From the NCBI GenBank assembly GCA_017939855.1, contig JAGAZW010000035.1, positions 1 to 10,745 of the forward strand: 10,745 bases of DNA. The letters run 5' to 3'. The notes under the pieces are model-generated. The model had not been told where the DNA came from, did no database searches, and saw only the letters and a list, made by a program, of their open reading frames with translations. The translations under genes were made by a program, and so were the position numbers. Source of the stretch: Clostridia bacterium (GTDB taxonomy: Bacteria; Bacillota; Clostridia; Oscillospirales; Acutalibacteraceae). Shown piece by piece: positions 7,466-10,745 of the stretch (position 1 is its first letter; every line of letters starts with the position of its first letter).

Positions 7466-7494
7466 TTGAAAAATGTAAAAATTTGTGGTAAACT
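7466..7494 (+). promoter_or_regulatory. Promoter of the asparagine synthetase homologue
   Basis: TTGAAA (7466-7471), a 17-nt spacer and TAAACT (7489-7494) are present with a TGG extended -10. The -10 is weaker than the others in the window. The stretch 7365-7465 between this promoter and that of queH shows no gene. Confidence 0.6.
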
Positions 7495-7529
7495 ATTAGT
7501 ACTTAAACTATCTTAGAAGGGTTTTTAAA

Positions 7530-9068
7530 ATGATAGAAATCAAAGAATATAGCGGTCACATCCGCAACCATCAAGCACTCTGCAAACAACTTGGAATTTG
7601 TACAAATTTATCCAGAGAAGAAATGGAAAAACAGATACTTATTAAGGCGTATAAAAAATGGCATAAGAATATGGGGCTTCATATTCACGGTATGTTTGCC
7701 GCTGCCATTTTCGATAGCGAAAGCTCTGAGCTTTTTTTGCTGCGTGATCCTTTTGGCACAAAACCTTTCTATTATTACGAAACTACCGACGGCGATTTTC
7801 TTTATGGCGGCTCAATTCGTGAAATTATTAAGAATAAAGGTTTTGTTAAGGAGCTGAACGATAAAATGCTCCAAATCTATCTGTCTCTTACCTATACTGC
7901 AGGTGACGAAACCTTCTTTAAGGGTCTTAAAAAGCTGCTGCCGGGCAGGTGCCTTATAAGAAAAAATCAAAAATCTGAAATTTACCGATATTTCAAACCT
8001 AACTTCAACCCTGACGAAAGCAAATCTTTGGATGATTGGGCAGATGAAATCCACAACACTTTAAAGCTTATTATGGATGAAATTAAAACCCCTGAAGAAA
8101 GAGTGGAAAGCTTTCTTTCGGGCGGTGTGGATTCCTCATATGTTTTGGCAATGTCTGATGCTGATGTTTGCAATTCCTGCGGCTATGAGGACAAGCGCCT
8201 GGACGAATCAGGTCTAGCATTACAAACAGCCGATATTTTAAACCGTAAATTCAGGCTGTGTCTTATAACACCAGAAAATTACTTTGCTGCAGTTCCCTAT
8301 GTTATGTATAATATGGAGCAGCCTTTAGGCGATGCTTCTGCAATTGCCTTCGCTATCGGCTGCATTGAAACTGCAAAAAGCACTAAAATTTGCTATTCAG
8401 GCGAGGGCGCCGATGAATTTTTTGGCGGGTACAATATGTATCGTAATGCCGAACGCTATGGCGACAATCTCAAAACCTTTTATGTTGGCAATACCAATAT
8501 CATGAAGGAAGACGAGAAAAAGAAAATTCTTAAAAAATACTATGATGATTTTTTGCCTATAAGCCTAATAAAAGAGATTTACGAGGAAAATGAAGGGCTT
8601 GATCCGCTTTCAAAAATGTCCGATGTGGATATTCAGGTATGGCTGGAGGGCGATATTTACCTTAATGTTGATAAAATGAGCTCTGCTGCGGGTCTTGAAG
8701 TGCGTATGCCGCTTACCGATTTGCGTATTTTTGATATTGCGTCAAGAATGCCTTCCAGATTTAAAGTAACAGACTCTCAAAATAAACTCGCTTTACGTAC
8801 TGCTGCAGCTAAAGTATTACCCGAAGAAATTGCTTTTCGCAAAAAACTAGGCTTTGTAGTGCCAATTCGTATGTGGATGGCAGATGAGCGCTATAACGGT
8901 GACATAAAACAAAAATTCAACAGTGACATAGCAGAAAAGTTTTTTGACACAAAAGAAATCAATGCCATTTTTGATAAATTTATAAATGGAGACTCTGATA
9001 ACTGGCGCAAGGTATGGACAATTTATACATTCCTTGTATGGTATGAAGAATATTTTGTTAAGAGATAA
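7530..9068 (+). CDS. Asparagine synthetase homologue lacking the glutaminase cysteine
   Basis: This 512-aa protein resembles AsnB but is shorter than typical bacterial forms (about 550-630 aa). The C-terminal synthetase domain looks intact: the ATP-binding PP-loop SGGVDSS (197-203), SGEGADEFFGGY (290-301), the DKMSSAAGLEVRMPLTD segment (381-397) and RKKLGFVVP (437-445). The N terminus begins at MIEIKEYSGHIRNHQAL, which appears to align with the FNGEIYNHQAL region of E. coli AsnB. About 70 residues, including the N-terminal nucleophile Cys, are therefore absent, and the oxyanion-hole Asn-Gly-Glu reads Ser-Gly-His. The rest of the glutaminase fold (GMFAAAIFD, RDPFGTKPFYYY) remains. It could use free ammonia to make asparagine or amidate another substrate (inference). 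An in-frame TAG at 7497 excludes a longer N terminus, and AGAAGGG (7515-7521) marks the ATG. Confidence 0.88.
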   Translation: MIEIKEYSGHIRNHQALCKQLGICTNLSREEMEKQILIKAYKKWHKNMGLHIHGMFAAAIFDSESSELFLLRDPFGTKPFYYYETTDGDFLYGGSIREIIKNKGFVKELNDKMLQIYLSLTYTAGDETFFKGLKKLLPGRCLIRKNQKSEIYRYFKPNFNPDESKSLDDWADEIHNTLKLIMDEIKTPEERVESFLSGGVDSSYVLAMSDADVCNSCGYEDKRLDESGLALQTADILNRKFRLCLITPENYFAAVPYVMYNMEQPLGDASAIAFAIGCIETAKSTKICYSGEGADEFFGGYNMYRNAERYGDNLKTFYVGNTNIMKEDEKKKILKKYYDDFLPISLIKEIYEENEGLDPLSKMSDVDIQVWLEGDIYLNVDKMSSAAGLEVRMPLTDLRIFDIASRMPSRFKVTDSQNKLALRTAAAKVLPEEIAFRKKLGFVVPIRMWMADERYNGDIKQKFNSDIAEKFFDTKEINAIFDKFINGDSDNWRKVWTIYTFLVWYEEYFVKR

Positions 9069-9069
9069 A

Positions 9070-9108
9070 TTTTGACCCGCAAAAGTATAAATCTTTTGCG
9101 GGTCAAAA
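9070..9108. terminator. Perfect 16-bp hairpin after the asparagine synthetase homologue
   Basis: The arms 9070-9085 and 9093-9108 pair perfectly around a 7-nt loop, starting 1 nt after the stop codon. The arms begin with T's and end with A's, the reverse of a classical intrinsic terminator, and no T-run follows on either strand. By position it is probably a 3'-end structure or inefficient terminator. An operator just upstream of the proB promoter is the alternative. Confidence 0.45.
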
Positions 9109-9113
9109 AACAA

Positions 9114-9142
9114 TTGAATTTATAGCGTGTATATGGTATTAT
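9114..9142 (+). promoter_or_regulatory. Sigma-A promoter of proBA
   Basis: TTGAAT (9114-9119), a 17-nt spacer and TATTAT (9137-9142) are present with a TGG extended -10. The start near 9149 leaves a short leader with no room for a T-box, so proBA does not appear to be controlled by a proline T-box as in some Firmicutes. Confidence 0.7.
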
Positions 9143-9181
9143 ATATGGTGTATTATTACTTTTCCTAGGGGCGTATTAATT

Positions 9182-9952
9182 ATGAGGATTGTTATTAAAA
9201 TAGGTACCTCCACCATAGCTCATCCTTCGGGACTTTTAAACATACGAAGGGTTGAAGAACTCTGCCGGGTTATGAGCGATCTTAAAAACGCAGGTCACGA
9301 ACTTATTTTGGTGTCTTCTGGCGCTATCGGTATGGGTGTGGGCAAACTGTCCCTTAAAGGAAAGCCCGACGATATCCCGACAAAACAGGCAGCTGCGGCG
9401 GTGGGACAATGCGAACTTATGTATACTTATGACAAACTGTTTTCGGAATATAATCACACAGTTGCACAAATTCTGACAACAAGTGAAGACATCGAAAACG
9501 AAGAACGCTCCCTTAACTTTCATAACACCCTCTTCAGACTCTTAGAGCTTGGCGTTTTACCTATTATAAACGAAAACGATACCGTCGCTACAAAGGAACT
9601 GGTTATCGGCGATAATGACACATTAGCGGCAATAGTTGCTACTACTGTAAGCGCAGATATGCTTATTCTTCTTTCTGATATTGAGGGGCTTTATACCGCC
9701 AATCCAAGAATTGATAAAAACGCCCGTCTTATTACCGAAGTAGAAGAAATTACACCTGAAATTGAAAAACTTGCCGAAGGGGCAGGAACTACTCTCGGCA
9801 CCGGGGGTATGCAAACTAAAATTCACGCAGCTCAAATTGCCACACAGGCAGGAGTCACTATGGTTATTGCAAACGGTAACAACCCTCCTGTCATTTACGA
9901 TATCGTAGACGGTAAAAAAGTGGGTACCATATTTAAAGCAGAAAAGAGATAA
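9182..9952 (+). CDS. proB: Glutamate 5-kinase without PUA domain
   Basis: ProB phosphorylates L-glutamate to gamma-glutamyl phosphate, the first and usually feedback-controlled step of proline synthesis. The 256-aa product is a complete amino-acid-kinase domain: KIGTS (6-10), SSGAIGMG (45-52), INENDTV (129-135), GDNDTLAA (143-150), LLSDIEGLYTANP (163-175) and the nucleotide loop GTGGMQTK (206-213). It lacks the C-terminal PUA domain that makes E. coli ProB 367 aa; this short form occurs in many Firmicutes and is not a truncation. An AGGGG site (9167-9171) lies 10 nt before the ATG at 9182. proA follows 4 nt after the stop, so the two are an operon. Confidence 0.96.
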   Translation: MRIVIKIGTSTIAHPSGLLNIRRVEELCRVMSDLKNAGHELILVSSGAIGMGVGKLSLKGKPDDIPTKQAAAAVGQCELMYTYDKLFSEYNHTVAQILTTSEDIENEERSLNFHNTLFRLLELGVLPIINENDTVATKELVIGDNDTLAAIVATTVSADMLILLSDIEGLYTANPRIDKNARLITEVEEITPEIEKLAEGAGTTLGTGGMQTKIHAAQIATQAGVTMVIANGNNPPVIYDIVDGKKVGTIFKAEKR

Positions 9953-9956
9953 TCTT

Positions 9957-10745
9957 ATGACAACAAAGGAAATTCTTATAAATGCCAAAGCAGCCTCCAA
10001 GGATATATCCCTTATTACAACAGAACAAAAGAACGAAGCTTTATTTACTATGGCACAAGAACTAATCTGTGCCTCAGATGATATTTTAATGGCTAACGCC
10101 GAAGACTTAAAAGCGGCTGAGGCTACCGTATCAAAAGTAATGCTCGATCGTCTTATGCTAAACAAACAGAGAATTGCCGCTATGGCGGACGGTATTAAGG
10201 CTGTAGCAAAGCTACCCGACCCTGTAGGTCAAGAGCTTTCTTCCTATGAATGCGAAAACGGACTTTCGGTTAAAAAGATTTCGGTTCCTTTAGGGGTTGT
10301 TGCAATTATTTACGAAAGCCGCCCCAATGTCACTTCCGATGCCGCTGCACTCACCTTAAAATCAGGAAATGTTTGTGTTTTAAGAGGCGGCAAAGAGGCT
10401 TTTGGCACATCATTTGCAATCGTACAGGCGCTAAGAGCAGCACTCAAAAAATGCAATCTTAATGAAAATTTTATAAACATTTTAGAAGACACATCTAGAG
10501 CAGGTGCTAATGAACTTATGACTGCAGTCGGCTTTGTAGATCTACTGATACCCAGAGGCGGCGCAGGGCTTATTAATGCTTGTATACAAAATGCTAAGGT
10601 TCCGTGTATACAAACGGGTACCGGAATATGTCACATTTACATTGACAAATCTGCCGACATAGAAAAAGCTTTGAAAATAGTCGAAAATGCAAAAATGAGT
10701 CGTCCTTCTGTTTGTAATGCGGCAGAGGTTTGTGTTGTGCATAAG
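9957..10745 (+). CDS. proA: Glutamate-5-semialdehyde dehydrogenase (5' part)
   Basis: ProA reduces gamma-glutamyl phosphate with NADPH to glutamate-5-semialdehyde, the second step of proline synthesis, probably in a complex with ProB that passes on the unstable intermediate. The frame is open to the window edge and shows 263 of roughly 415 residues. Recognised segments are YESRPNVTSDAAAL (119-132), LKSGNVCVLRGG (134-145), IPRGGAGL (198-205) and RPSVCNAAE (249-257), which includes the catalytic Cys253. The ATG at 9957 is 4 nt after proB and has only a weak AAGAGA site, which suggests translational coupling. The motif usually read as ETGVGNCH is QTGTGICH here, a modest variation. The last third and the stop lie beyond the window. 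Confidence 0.96.
   Translation, partial: MTTKEILINAKAASKDISLITTEQKNEALFTMAQELICASDDILMANAEDLKAAEATVSKVMLDRLMLNKQRIAAMADGIKAVAKLPDPVGQELSSYECENGLSVKKISVPLGVVAIIYESRPNVTSDAAALTLKSGNVCVLRGGKEAFGTSFAIVQALRAALKKCNLNENFINILEDTSRAGANELMTAVGFVDLLIPRGGAGLINACIQNAKVPCIQTGTGICHIYIDKSADIEKALKIVENAKMSRPSVCNAAEVCVVHK

Noticed and set aside
7365..7529. A lost N-terminal glutaminase piece of AsnB upstream of 7530, split off by frameshift
   Set aside because: No frame shows an MCG start or a conserved stretch. All short ATG frames stop within a few codons, and an in-frame TAG lies at 7497.
9623..10165. 180-codon open frame on the minus strand across the proB-proA junction
   Set aside because: It is antisense to conserved proB and proA codons and shows no recognisable domain.
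1..10745. Mobile element, CRISPR array, tRNA, riboswitch or defence system
   Set aside because: I saw no transposase or integrase, regularly spaced repeats, tRNA-like fold or long structured leader. Codon use and gene types look uniform.

Overview
The window is AT-rich, tightly packed bacterial chromosome. It most likely comes from an anaerobic low-GC Firmicute of the class Clostridia. The evidence is the flavodiiron protein/rubredoxin pair, the QueH-type queuosine enzyme, the ProB without a PUA domain, purine-rich Shine-Dalgarno sites and sigma-A promoters with a TGn extended -10. I see no phage, transposon, CRISPR, rRNA or tRNA. No gap without a gene exceeds 300 bases.

Layout. (1) Positions 1-1886, plus strand: the 3' end of a ZIP metal transporter, then a flavodiiron protein (fprA) and a 50-residue rubredoxin, apparently one transcription unit. 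FprA and rubredoxin together would reduce O2 or NO. (2) 1896-1930: a hairpin terminator shared by the convergent units. (3) 1921-3770, minus strand: galM (aldose 1-epimerase) with its own promoter, followed 4 nt later by a WecG/TagA-family glycosyltransferase. (4) 3780-5081, minus: a FAD-dependent oxidoreductase with a C-terminal Rieske [2Fe-2S] domain. (5) 5129-6531, minus: a single-gene CPA2-type cation:proton antiporter with its own promoter and terminator. (6) 6663-7361, minus: queH. (7) 7466-9068, plus, divergent from queH: an asparagine-synthetase homologue that lacks the start of the glutaminase domain, including the catalytic cysteine. (8) 9114-10745, plus: the proline operon proB-proA, with proA cut by the window edge.

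Most of this is ordinary metabolism and stress defence, and I did not find a new multi-gene system. The points most worth a second look are the cysteine-less asparagine synthetase homologue (7530-9068), the rubredoxin with altered metal-loop glycines and exchanged core aromatics (1734-1886), the galM-glycosyltransferase pairing, and a perfect 16-bp hairpin with no U-tract between asnB-like and proB. Five promoters share one architecture, and two of them settle doubtful start codons (antiporter at 6469, queH at 7307).
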